Shown here: positions 17,807 through 24,609 of the stretch, in pieces | How positions within the stretch are numbered: position 1 is the stretch's first letter | Layout of the letters: every line of letters begins with the position of its first letter | Source: JAODBQ01 sp047602055 | Lineage (GTDB): Bacteria > Actinomycetota > Acidimicrobiia > Acidimicrobiales > Ilumatobacteraceae | DNA: 64,000 bases | Reading direction: 5' to 3' | Assembly (NCBI GenBank): GCA_047602055.1 | Contig: JASGIG010000001.1 | Location: 1,054,001-1,118,000, forward strand | Notes under the pieces: model-generated | What the model saw: only the letters and a program-made list of their open reading frames with translations | What the model was told of the DNA's origin: nothing | The model's database searches: none | Position numbers and translations under genes: made by a program

Positions 17807-18579
17807 CGCCCTTTCCATTGGGGTGGGCGCTTCTCGGCGAAGGCCTTCGGGCCTTCGATGAAGTCCTCGGAGGCCATCATCTCGGCGACCGCGGAGTACT
17901 TGATCGACTCGGCGCCGGCCACGCCGCCCTGCTCCAGGCCGAGGTACACCGCCTGCTTGGAGGCGCGCACCGACATCGGCGAGACGGCGAGGATCTCGTC
18001 CGCCCAGCGCCGGGCGCCGGCCAGCGCCTCACCCTCAGGGACGACCTCGTTGACGAAGCCGAGCTCGTAGCCCTCCTGCGCCGAGACGTGCCGGCCGGTG
18101 AGGATCATCCCGAGCGCCCGCTTCGGGCCGATCGTGCGCGGCAGGCGGTGCACGCCGCCGCCGAGCGCAGCGAGCCCGACGCGCACCTCCGGCAGGGCGA
18201 AGCGGGCGTTCTCGGCGGCGACGATCAGGTCGCAGGCCAGGGCGATCTCGAACCCGCCACCCATCGCCACGCCGTTGACCGCGGCGATCAACGGCTTGTT
18301 GAGGTCGAAGCGCGTCGACAGGCCGCCGAACCCGGTCTTCGGGTACTCGGCCCGTGATCCGCCGGCGGCCGTGTACTTCAGGTCGTTGCCGGCGCTGAAC
18401 GCCCGCGGGCCGGCACCGGTGACGATCGCCACCCACAGGTCCGGGTCGGCGGCGAACTCGTCGAACGCGGCCGACAGCTCGGCGCTCGCCGGCGGGTGCA
18501 GCGCGTTCATCACCTCCGGCCGGTTGATCGTGACGATGAACAGGTGGCCATCACGCTCGGTGTAGCTGAACTCTCCCAT
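17803..18579 (-). CDS. Enoyl-CoA hydratase/isomerase (crotonase) family
   Basis: 258 residues. Crotonase features: NRPEVMNALHP, oxyanion region SAGNDLKYTAAGG, GVAMGGGFEIALACDLIVA (first catalytic Glu position kept as FEIA) and LPEVRVGLAALGGGVHRLP (second catalytic Glu kept as PEV). It probably hydrates 2-enoyl-CoA in fatty-acid or amino-acid breakdown, but side reactions of this family cannot be excluded. No partner beta-oxidation gene is adjacent; the nearest is the 3-hydroxyacyl-CoA dehydrogenase at 30365. Confidence 0.88.
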   Translation of the reverse strand: MGEFSYTERDGHLFIVTINRPEVMNALHPPASAELSAAFDEFAADPDLWVAIVTGAGPRAFSAGNDLKYTAAGGSRAEYPKTGFGGLSTRFDLNKPLIAAVNGVAMGGGFEIALACDLIVAAENARFALPEVRVGLAALGGGVHRLPRTIGPKRALGMILTGRHVSAQEGYELGFVNEVVPEGEALAGARRWADEILAVSPMSVRASKQAVYLGLEQGGVAGAESIKYSAVAEMMASEDFIEGPKAFAEKRPPQWKGR

Positions 18580-18629
18580 GGGCGACGACCGTAACGACGG
18601 CCTGGACCGGTGCCGTCAGCGGAAGCCGC

Positions 18630-19121
18630 TCAGCGCGCCCAGCGGAGCACGTGGCCGCCTTCGCCGAGCAGCACCGAGCCGGGGAAGATCCGGAGCCGGT
18701 ACGGCTCCAGGCGCAGCACGCAGAACGCCGGGGCGTCCGGGCTGTCCCAGCCGGGGATGATCCTCGGGTCGTAGCCGACGGGCTGCGGCGCGTCGGCGAA
18801 CAGGTGCCACGTGCGGTGGCGGGTGACGGCGTCGTCGGCCCACGTCGCCGTGCACTCGGCGACGCAGGTGTCGTGCGACGGCGACCAGTAGCTCACCGAC
18901 ACGGCCGGTTGTGCCGCCAGCGCGGTGACCTTCGGCGCCGACTTCGACGTGGCGATCCAGCCGACCAGCTCGTCGCCGACCCACTCCCAGATGGGGTGCA
19001 GGATCCGCGTCCGCGGCCGCCCGTCGGGCTCCACCGTCGCCACCGACGCCCACACGATCCGGTGGGCCATGCGGATGAAGGCCGCGGCGGTGTCCTCGTA
19101 GGTCGTCGTCACGGCCGGCAT
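18630..19121 (-). CDS. Pyridoxamine 5'-phosphate oxidase-like flavin protein
   Basis: 163 residues from ATG 19121 (MPAVTTTYEDTAAAFIRMAH). The beta-barrel pattern VWASVATVEPDGRPRTRILH, ELVGWIATSKSAPKVTAL, VSVSYWSPSHDTCVAECTA is that of the PNPOx/FMN-binding split-barrel superfamily. In actinobacteria such proteins are often F420- or flavin-dependent reductases or haem-utilisation proteins; I cannot assign the cofactor. The frame stays open far upstream but that part crosses repeat DNA and the prenyl synthase gene, so it was rejected. Confidence 0.8.
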   Translation of the reverse strand: MPAVTTTYEDTAAAFIRMAHRIVWASVATVEPDGRPRTRILHPIWEWVGDELVGWIATSKSAPKVTALAAQPAVSVSYWSPSHDTCVAECTATWADDAVTRHRTWHLFADAPQPVGYDPRIIPGWDSPDAPAFCVLRLEPYRLRIFPGSVLLGEGGHVLRWAR

Positions 19122-19171
19122 CGTCGCCGCGATCCCCCCGCCCGTCAATGCGCCGCCCTCGTCTCGAGCCT

Positions 19172-19216
19172 CGCGATTCGAGATGTGCCGTCCCCGTGCG
19201 CACATCTCGAATCGCG
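19172..19216. repeat. GAGATGTG hairpin, copy 1 (16-bp perfect arms)
   Basis: CGCGATTCGAGATGTG (19172-19187) and CACATCTCGAATCGCG (19201-19216) are exact reverse complements separated by 13 bases. There is no T-run, so it is not a standard intrinsic terminator. Related copies follow at 19235-19277 and 43187-43225. Confidence 0.85.
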
Positions 19217-19234
19217 CTCGGCGTGGCTGACCGG

Positions 19235-19277
19235 GCGATGGGAGATGTGCGGCGCCGGTGCGCACATCTCGAATCGC
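19235..19277. repeat. GAGATGTG hairpin, copy 2
   Basis: Left arm GCGATGGGAGATGTGC (19235-19250), right arm GCACATCTCGAATCGC (19262-19277); they pair with two mismatches, with an 11-base loop. The perfect core is GAGATGTGC/GCACATCTC. Confidence 0.8.
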
Positions 19278-19295
19278 TCGCCGTGCGATGCCCCG

Positions 19296-19359
19296 GGGCG
19301 AGCGGGCGAGCGGGCGAGCGGGCGAGCGGGCGAGCGGGCGAACGGGCGAACGGGCGAGC
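19296..19359 (+). repeat. Eight-copy 8-bp tandem repeat GGGCGAGC
   Basis: Eight uninterrupted units of GGGCGAGC (units 6 and 7 read GGGCGAAC) lie 23 bases before the -10 box of the prenyl synthase. The unit length is not a multiple of three. Copy-number change here would alter promoter spacing, a possible slippage site. Confidence 0.9.
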
Positions 19360-19381
19360 GGGTGCGGGGGAGTCCGCGGCG

Positions 19382-19387
19382 TAGCCT
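19382..19387 (+). promoter_or_regulatory. -10 box TAGCCT, leaderless start
   Basis: TAGCCT ends 8 bases before GTG 19396 and directs the choice of that start for the prenyl synthase. The tandem repeat and two hairpins lie immediately upstream. Confidence 0.5.
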
Positions 19388-19395
19388 CGGGAGCC

Positions 19396-20460
19396 GTGCC
19401 AACGTGGATGCCGCCGCCGTCGCTGGCGCGCATCGCCGCCCGCACGGAGGCGCGCATCGCCGGGCTGCTCCGGGCCGAGCGGACCCGCTGGGCGAGGTTC
19501 GACGCCGATCTCGACGAGCCGATCGGTGAGATCGAGCGGCTCGTGCTCGCCGGCGGCAAGCGCCTGCGCCCGGCGTTCTGCCACTGGGGCGCGGTGGCCG
19601 CCGGTGGCGACGGTGATGCCGACGTCGTCGTCGACGGCGGGGCGGCGATCGAGCTGATGCACGCGTTCGCCCTGTTCCACGACGACGTGATGGACGACGC
19701 CGCCAGCCGGCGGGGCAAGCCGACCACGCACGTCGTGTTCGCCGAGCACCACATCGACGGCGGCTGGGCCGGCGAAGCACGCCGCTTCGGCGAGGGCGTG
19801 GCGATCCTCGTCGGCGACCTCGCCTTCGTGTTCGCCGACCAGCTGATGTCCGCCGCGCCCCCGGCGGCGTGGTCGGTGTGGAACGAGCTGCGCGTCGAGC
19901 TCAACGTCGGCCAGCTGCTCGACATCGTCGGCAGCGTCCGCCGTGACCGCGCCGTCGACAAGGCGGAGCGGATCTGCCGCTACAAGAGCGGCAAGTACAC
20001 GATCGAGCGGCCGCTGCACCTCGGTGCCGTGCTCGCCGACCCCGTGCGCGGCCCGGCGCTGTTCGACGTGCTCAGCGAGTACGGCCTGCCGCTCGGCGAC
20101 GCGTTCCAGATCCGCGACGACGTGATGGGCGCGTTCGGCGACCCGCAGCGCACCGGCAAGCCGGTCGGCGGCGACCTCGTCGAGGGCAAGCCGACGCCGT
20201 TGCTCGCGCGCGCCGTCGCCGCGGCGACGCCGGCCCAGCGCGACGTGCTCGATCTCGTCGGCGACCCGCAGCTGTCGCCGGCCGACGTCGGCCGCATCCA
20301 GGACGTGATCGTCGCCACCGGCGCGCTCGCCGCGCTGGAGGCACACATCGAATCGCTGACCGCCGAGGCGTGTGCGGCGATCGAGCGTGCCCCGATCGCG
20401 GCGACCGCCCGCGACGAGCTGCTCGCCCTCGCCGCCTACGTCAGCCAGCGCGAGGCGTAG
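19396..20460 (+). CDS. Polyprenyl diphosphate synthase
   Basis: 354 residues from GTG 19396. First aspartate-rich motif DDVMD (in LFHDDVMDDAASRRG), GGKRLRP and the second motif DDVMGAFGD, plus KSGKYTIERPL, fit a trans-isoprenyl diphosphate synthase (IspA/GGPP type). The second motif has Gly in place of the last Asp of DDxxD, as in many actinobacterial GGPP synthases. Product length (C15-C20 or longer) cannot be read from sequence here. It stands alone, away from ispD/ispF at 59.5-60.8 kb. Confidence 0.88.
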   Translation: MPTWMPPPSLARIAARTEARIAGLLRAERTRWARFDADLDEPIGEIERLVLAGGKRLRPAFCHWGAVAAGGDGDADVVVDGGAAIELMHAFALFHDDVMDDAASRRGKPTTHVVFAEHHIDGGWAGEARRFGEGVAILVGDLAFVFADQLMSAAPPAAWSVWNELRVELNVGQLLDIVGSVRRDRAVDKAERICRYKSGKYTIERPLHLGAVLADPVRGPALFDVLSEYGLPLGDAFQIRDDVMGAFGDPQRTGKPVGGDLVEGKPTPLLARAVAAATPAQRDVLDLVGDPQLSPADVGRIQDVIVATGALAALEAHIESLTAEACAAIERAPIAATARDELLALAAYVSQREA

Positions 20461-20476
20461 CCGCCTCGCCCTCGGG

Positions 20477-20527
20477 GTGCCAGCCGGCTGATGGAGCGGC
20501 TGGCGCGCGTCGGGGCGCGGCTGGCAC
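20477..20527. terminator. Stem-loop after the prenyl synthase
   Basis: GTGCCAGCCG (20477-20486) can pair with CGGCTGGCAC (20518-20527), or its inner part with CGGCTGGC (20497-20504). Two exclusive foldings just past the stop codon; no T-run. Candidate terminator or 3'-end structure. Confidence 0.35.
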
Positions 20528-20548
20528 TCCGACAGGACGTTTGGCCGT

Positions 20549-20779
20549 GACCTGAGCGCCCTGGTCGGCAGCGAGGCGATCACCGTCCACGAGCTGCGCC
20601 GGCTGAGGCCGAGCGCGCCGGTGCTGCGCGGCAGCGCCCAGAACCCGGACGTGTTCTTCCAGGCTCGCGATGCCGCCAACACGTCCCACGACGCCGTGCC
20701 CGGCATCGTCGAGCAGGTGTTCGCCGAGCAGGTGTTCGTCGAGCTGGCCGAGCGCACCGGCCGCGCCGCCGACCCCTGA
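20549..20779 (+). pseudogene. Fragment of pyruvate:ferredoxin oxidoreductase
   Basis: An open stretch of 76 residues reads DLSALVGSEAITVHELRRLR, then PSAPVLRGSAQNPDVFFQAR and DAANTSHDAVPGIVEQVFAE. The run PVLRG(S/T)AQNPDVFFQAR(D/E)AAN...AVPGIV is a signature of large PFOR/NifJ enzymes (over 1100 residues). There is no start codon and nothing of the remaining protein is present, so this is a relic. A further in-frame-looking tail (EACERADDIGALATHTSRF to about 20848) may belong to the same wreck. Confidence 0.7.
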
Positions 20780-20955
20780 GGCCTGCGAGCGGGCCGACGA
20801 CATCGGCGCCCTGGCGACCCACACGAGCCGCTTCCTCGCCCGCTCGTGAGGTGTGCGGGGCTGGGCCTCTTCGGTGCCTTCGGTGCCAGCCCCGTTGCCG
20901 TCCGGCTTCGTGGCGGTTGCTCGGCCGGCTGGACAGCGGGCGTTGCCGGCCGTCC

Positions 20956-20961
20956 TAGCGT
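20956..20961 (+). promoter_or_regulatory. -10 box TAGCGT, leaderless start
   Basis: TAGCGT ends 6 bases before ATG 20968. Confidence 0.5.
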
Positions 20962-20967
20962 GCGGAG

Positions 20968-21624
20968 ATGCCCGACATCCTCACCGCCGCCGAGATCGAG
21001 ACCCGGGGTCTGGCCGACTGGCGCTCCCTGCTCGGCCGGCTGGAGGCGACGTTCCGCTGCCCGTCGTTCGGCGTGGCCGGTCGCCTGGTGCTGGCGATCG
21101 CCGATGCGGCCGATGCCGCGGGACACCACCCGGACGTCGACTTGCGTTATCCCGGCGTGCTCCACGTCGCCCTGACGACACACGCTGCGGGGGCGCGCAC
21201 CACCGAGCTGGACGTCGCCCTCGCCGAGCAGATCTCCTTGCTGGCGGCCGACGCCGGGGCGACGAGTCGGCCGGGGACGACGCAGGCGCTGGAGATCGCC
21301 GTCGACGCGATGGACATCGCCGCCGTGCACCCGTTCTGGCAGGCGGTCACCGGGTACGCCGGCCACCCCGCCGATCCCGAGGTGCTCGTCGATCCGGTCC
21401 GGCGCGCCCCGTCGATCTGGTTCCAGCAGATGGACGCGTCGCGCCCGCAGCGCAACCGCATCCACGTCGACATCACCGTCGCCCCCGAGGTCGCCGAGGC
21501 CCGCGTGGCGGCCGCCCTCGCGGCCGGCGGCCGCCTCGTCGACGGCACCCACGCCCGCAGCTGGTGGGTCCTCGCCGACGCCGAGGGCAACGAGGTCTGC
21601 ATCTGCACCTGGCTCGACCGGTAG
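20968..21624 (+). CDS. Pterin-4a-carbinolamine dehydratase fused to a VOC (glyoxalase-like) domain
   Basis: 218 residues. Residues 1-95 carry the PCD/DCoH pattern LTAAEIETRGLADWRSL...AIADAADAAGHHPDVDLRYPGVLHVALTTH shortened here to its key parts: the GHHPD motif with the paired His and the later T-H. Residues ~105-218 are a vicinal-oxygen-chelate domain (EIAVDAMDIAAVHPFWQAVT, NRIHVDITV, HARSWWVLADAEGNEVCICTW). The pair is known as a fusion in actinobacteria, but the physiological pterin is unclear because no aromatic amino-acid hydroxylase is nearby. Confidence 0.82.
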   Translation: MPDILTAAEIETRGLADWRSLLGRLEATFRCPSFGVAGRLVLAIADAADAAGHHPDVDLRYPGVLHVALTTHAAGARTTELDVALAEQISLLAADAGATSRPGTTQALEIAVDAMDIAAVHPFWQAVTGYAGHPADPEVLVDPVRRAPSIWFQQMDASRPQRNRIHVDITVAPEVAEARVAAALAAGGRLVDGTHARSWWVLADAEGNEVCICTWLDR

Positions 21625-21636
21625 CCCGCCCCAGGA

Positions 21637-21684
21637 TCTGTGTCAGCGGACAAGCCGACACGTCGCTTCGTGCGCTGACACAAA
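21637..21684 (-). repeat. Paired-palindrome 48-bp element, locus C copy 1
   Basis: Two 18-bp imperfect palindromes, at 21637-21654 (TCTGTGTCAGCGGACAAG) and 21667-21684 (TTCGTGCGCTGACACAAA), with a 12-base linker; their starts are 30 bp apart. Lies just past the PCD-VOC gene. Reads in the minus orientation relative to the consensus given in the findings. Confidence 0.85.
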
Positions 21685-21719
21685 CCGCAGTGAGGCGGGC
21701 TGTGAGAGCCCCGTCCCGG

Positions 21720-21767
21720 TTTGTGCCACGACACAAGCGCCCACGCCGCTTTGTGTGGTGACACAAA
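21720..21767 (-). repeat. Paired-palindrome 48-bp element, locus C copy 2
   Basis: TTTGTGCCACGACACAAG (21720-21737) and TTTGTGTGGTGACACAAA (21750-21767), again 30 bp apart. It ends 22 bases before the stop of the convergent hydrolase gene. Confidence 0.85.
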
Positions 21768-21788
21768 GCGCAGGGGCGGCAGCAGACC

Positions 21789-22454
21789 TCAGGCGTAGAG
21801 CCGCAGCGCCTCGTCGATCGTGCAGGTGACGACGCCGACCTCGTCGACGACGGCGGCCAGCCACGGCGGGCGGGTGATCGCACACACCGCGACCGGCTCG
21901 TCGAGCCCGGACTCCTCCAGCGCCAGGCGGACGAAGTGCGTCGCGTAGTCCGGCGGGCGCAGGTCCCTTGACATCTCGAACAGGGCGTACGGGTCCGGCG
22001 GCGTCGTCGACGGCTCCAGCACGACGAAGCTGCCCGACGTCGGCACGATCGCCCCGCCGGCGAGCCCGACGCCGTCCATCAGCACCGCCCCGTGGACCTG
22101 CGGCGCCCGGGCTCCGGCGAGCATCAGCGCGACGTACGCCCCGAGCCCGCGCCCGGCGACGGTGATCGTCCCGTCGGCGCCGGCCAGCGCGGCGAGGGCG
22201 ATGTCGGCGTCGGCGAGCAGGATCTCGGCGTTGTACCCGCCGCCGGCCGGGATCGTCGACAGGCCGTGGCCGGTGAAGTCGAGCCCGGCGATCGGGCCGT
22301 CCCACGACGCCGCCCACGGCGGCACCTCGGCCGGCGTGTGCTCGCCGAGCCCGTGGAGCAGCAGCAGCGGTCGCCCCGAGCCGGATGTGCGCAGGTGGTG
22401 CAGCGCCAGCTGGACCTTGTTGTGGGTCAGCATCTCGACCGACGACGCGCTCAT
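21789..22454 (-). CDS. Alpha/beta hydrolase
   Basis: 221 residues from ATG 22454 (MSASSVEMLTHNKVQLALHH). Alpha/beta-hydrolase opening LLLLHGLGEHTPAEV and LDFTGHGLS, and the nucleophile-elbow position VAGRGLGAYVAL, where the usual GxSxG reads GRGLG: the Ser is replaced by Leu. It may therefore be catalytically altered or inactive. The start overlaps the upstream hydrolase stop (ATGA, 22451-22454), so both are co-translated. Confidence 0.78.
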   Translation of the reverse strand: MSASSVEMLTHNKVQLALHHLRTSGSGRPLLLLHGLGEHTPAEVPPWAASWDGPIAGLDFTGHGLSTIPAGGGYNAEILLADADIALAALAGADGTITVAGRGLGAYVALMLAGARAPQVHGAVLMDGVGLAGGAIVPTSGSFVVLEPSTTPPDPYALFEMSRDLRPPDYATHFVRLALEESGLDEPVAVCAITRPPWLAAVVDEVGVVTCTIDEALRLYA

Positions 22455-23368
22455 GACGGCGACCCCACGAAGTCGAGGACCATCCCGGCCACCACGTCGG
22501 GTTGCTCGATGTGCACGAAGTGCCCGGCGTCCTCGAGGATCTCGCACCGCCCTTCGACGGGCAGCCACGGGAACACCTCCTTGGGGACGGTGCCCCAGCC
22601 CATCTCCTCCATCTGCCCGCCGAGCACGCCGAGGAACGGCATCGGCAGCCCGGGGAGCTTGATGATCGTCCACTCCGGCCGCCACGGCCCGAAGCCACCC
22701 ATGCGCATCGACGCGTCGATCTTCCATCGCCAGCCGTCGTCGGACTCGAACGCCCCGACCGACACGAGGTGGCGCAGCCAGTCCATCGGCAGCCGCGGGT
22801 TCATCCGCGCCCGGCGCTCGGCCAGCTCCTCGAACGTCCCCGGCTTGCGGCTCGTGAATGCGGTGCGCCGGCGGTGGTCCAGCCAGCCGCGCACCTCGCT
22901 GCCGACCATCCTGGCCCGCTCGTGCTCGGCGACGTCGGGCTGGCGCCGGCGGTAGGGGATGCCGTCGAGGTTGACGACGTGGGTGAACCGGTACGGCTGG
23001 GCGTCGGCGAGCTGGATCATCAGCGACCCGCCCTTGCTGTGCCCGAGCACCGGCACCGGCCGGCCACCACCGAGCGAGTCGAGCACGACCATCGCATCGC
23101 GGAGGTCGGCGTCCCACCCGTAGAGCGCGGCGTGGTCGCTGTCGCCATGGCCGCGCTGGTCCCACGTGATCACCCGCCAACCGGCGGCGGCGATCTTCGG
23201 GGCGAACACGTCGTAGGTGCGTCCGAAGTCGAAGCCGCCGTGGACGAAGAAGAACGGCTGGGCGTCGGCATCACCCCACTCGTGGACGGCGACGCGCAGA
23301 CCGCCGACGTCGACCATGTGCTCGCGATCGGGTGTCTGCGCCCCGGGATACGCACCCAGCTCACTCAT
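22451..23368 (-). CDS. Alpha/beta hydrolase
   Basis: 305 residues from ATG 23368 (MSELGAYPGAQTPDREHMVD). Motifs: FFFVHGGFDFGRTYD (oxyanion), ITWDQRGHGDSD, nucleophile elbow VLGHSKGGSLM (GxSxG) and a C-terminal EDAGHFVHIEQPD with the catalytic His. This is a complete catalytic set, in contrast to the downstream paralogue. Likely an esterase, lipase or epoxide-hydrolase-like enzyme; substrate unknown. Confidence 0.85.
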   Translation of the reverse strand: MSELGAYPGAQTPDREHMVDVGGLRVAVHEWGDADAQPFFFVHGGFDFGRTYDVFAPKIAAAGWRVITWDQRGHGDSDHAALYGWDADLRDAMVVLDSLGGGRPVPVLGHSKGGSLMIQLADAQPYRFTHVVNLDGIPYRRRQPDVAEHERARMVGSEVRGWLDHRRRTAFTSRKPGTFEELAERRARMNPRLPMDWLRHLVSVGAFESDDGWRWKIDASMRMGGFGPWRPEWTIIKLPGLPMPFLGVLGGQMEEMGWGTVPKEVFPWLPVEGRCEILEDAGHFVHIEQPDVVAGMVLDFVGSPS

Positions 23369-23418
23369 GGGCGGCGACACTAGAGCCGCCGCCGGACGGG
23401 TGAGCAGTGCCGACGTTC

Positions 23419-23424
23419 TACGAT
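23419..23424 (+). promoter_or_regulatory. -10 box TACGAT, leaderless start
   Basis: TACGAT ends 7 bases before GTG 23432. Confidence 0.5.
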
Positions 23425-23431
23425 CGCCACG

Positions 23432-23782
23432 GTGAGGCGAATCGTGGTGATGACAGTCGCCCTGGTGGCCGTGCCGCTGAGCGCCGCGGCGTGCGGCTCG
23501 AACGAGCAGAGCAAGGGCACGCTGCCGCCGATCGCCACGTCCACGTCGACGTCGACGACGCTGGCGACCACGACCACCCGCCCGACGGTCTACGTCGTCC
23601 AGCCCGGCGACAACCTCAGCAAGATCGTCGCCAAGCTCGGCGTGACCAAGGACGAGCTGATGGCGCTGAACGGGATCACCAACCCTGACCACATCGAGGT
23701 CGGCCAGAAGCTGAAGATCCCCCAGCCCGGCGAGTCGATCCCGACGACGGTCCCGGCCAGCGAGGCTCCGTCGAGCACGTGA
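23432..23782 (+). CDS. LysM-domain lipoprotein
   Basis: 116 residues from GTG 23432. Lipobox PLSAAACG (Cys about residue 22), a Thr/Ser-rich linker, then one LysM domain, YVVQPGDNLSKIVAKLGVTK followed by DELMALNGITNPDHIEVGQK and LKIP. It should sit on the outer membrane face and bind peptidoglycan. No enzymatic domain is attached. Confidence 0.88.
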   Translation: MRRIVVMTVALVAVPLSAAACGSNEQSKGTLPPIATSTSTSTTLATTTTRPTVYVVQPGDNLSKIVAKLGVTKDELMALNGITNPDHIEVGQKLKIPQPGESIPTTVPASEAPSST

Positions 23783-23825
23783 GCGGTGGGTGACCAAGTG
23801 CCCTACCGTGTCCGAGGGGCTTCCG

Positions 23826-23831
23826 TAGACT
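23826..23831 (+). promoter_or_regulatory. -10 box TAGACT, leaderless start
   Basis: TAGACT ends 8 bases before ATG 23840. Confidence 0.45.
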
Positions 23832-23839
23832 TGCCGGCC

Positions 23840-24538
23840 ATGGGTTTCTGGCCGACGCAGGATCACTGGAGCGTGTCGATCCCGCTGCACACGAACCATC
23901 ACCGGCTCCCGGCGCTGGCAGCGAGCGGCTTCGTCCAGCTCGGCGATGCGAGCTTCGACGTGCCCGCCGACGAGTGGGAGCGCCTGGAGTACATGGACTG
24001 GAAGAGCGGCGGCGACACGAACTTCGCGCCGCTGGCGTCCGCCGACGGGCAGCTCGACTGCCGCGGCTTCTGGGACAAGGGCAAGACCGACAAGGACGCC
24101 CTGTGGACGTCGAACGCCGACCTCGCCCCGACGCTGCGCAGGTACGTCGACTCCGTCGGCGCCAACTTCGGGCGGGTGCGGATCATCAAGCTCGAGCCCC
24201 AGGACCGGGAGACGGCGTGGCGCAGCGTGCACCGCGACGACAACAACCGCTTCAACCCCGAGGACGAGGGCTGGGTGGTGCGCAGCTGGCTGGAGCTGAC
24301 CGACAACCCCGACAGCTACATGCTGCTGATGGACAACGGCCCCGACGGCCTGCCCGACCCGTCGACCGAGATCCGCGTGCCGCTGCACCGCGGCGCCCGC
24401 TTCGTGGTCGACACCCAGCGCCTGTGGCACGTCGTCGTCCACAACGGCGACGCCCCGCGCTACGCGCTGATCACCAGCTTCGAGTCCGGTCCAACCCTCG
24501 AGCGCTGGATCGAGAGCGAAACCCCGGCCCGCGTCTGA
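23840..24538 (+). CDS. Conserved hypothetical, Asp/Asn-hydroxylase-like jelly roll
   Basis: 232 residues (MGFWPTQDHWSVSIPLHTNH). I do not know a named family. The second half has the layout of an iron/2-oxoglutarate jelly-roll oxygenase: SVHRDDNNRF (His-x-Asp), WLELTDNPDSYMLLMDNGP, PLHRGARFVVDTQRLWHVVVHN (distal His) and a following Arg in APRYALITSF that could bind 2-oxoglutarate. The role is inferred only from this spacing. It stands alone with its own leaderless promoter. Confidence 0.6.
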   Translation: MGFWPTQDHWSVSIPLHTNHHRLPALAASGFVQLGDASFDVPADEWERLEYMDWKSGGDTNFAPLASADGQLDCRGFWDKGKTDKDALWTSNADLAPTLRRYVDSVGANFGRVRIIKLEPQDRETAWRSVHRDDNNRFNPEDEGWVVRSWLELTDNPDSYMLLMDNGPDGLPDPSTEIRVPLHRGARFVVDTQRLWHVVVHNGDAPRYALITSFESGPTLERWIESETPARV

Positions 24539-24552
24539 CGGCGATGGAGCCT

Positions 24553-24597
24553 GCCGGCCGGTGACGGCCGGCCCGCCGCCTCTGTGGCGGGCGGGTG
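24553..24597. terminator. Bidirectional terminator-like hairpins
   Basis: Between convergent genes: GCCGGCCG/CGGCCGGC (24553-24572) and CCGCCGCC-TCTGT-GGCGGGCGG (about 24572-24594). GC-rich stems without U-tracts. Confidence 0.4.
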
Positions 24598-24609
24598 TCA
24601 GGCGCTCCG

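Noticed and set aside
18616..21552. A 978-residue open frame on the minus strand
   Set aside because: Antisense to the prenyl synthase and PCD-VOC genes; Arg/Ala-rich with no domain. Only its end (18630-19121) coincides with a real gene, in another frame.
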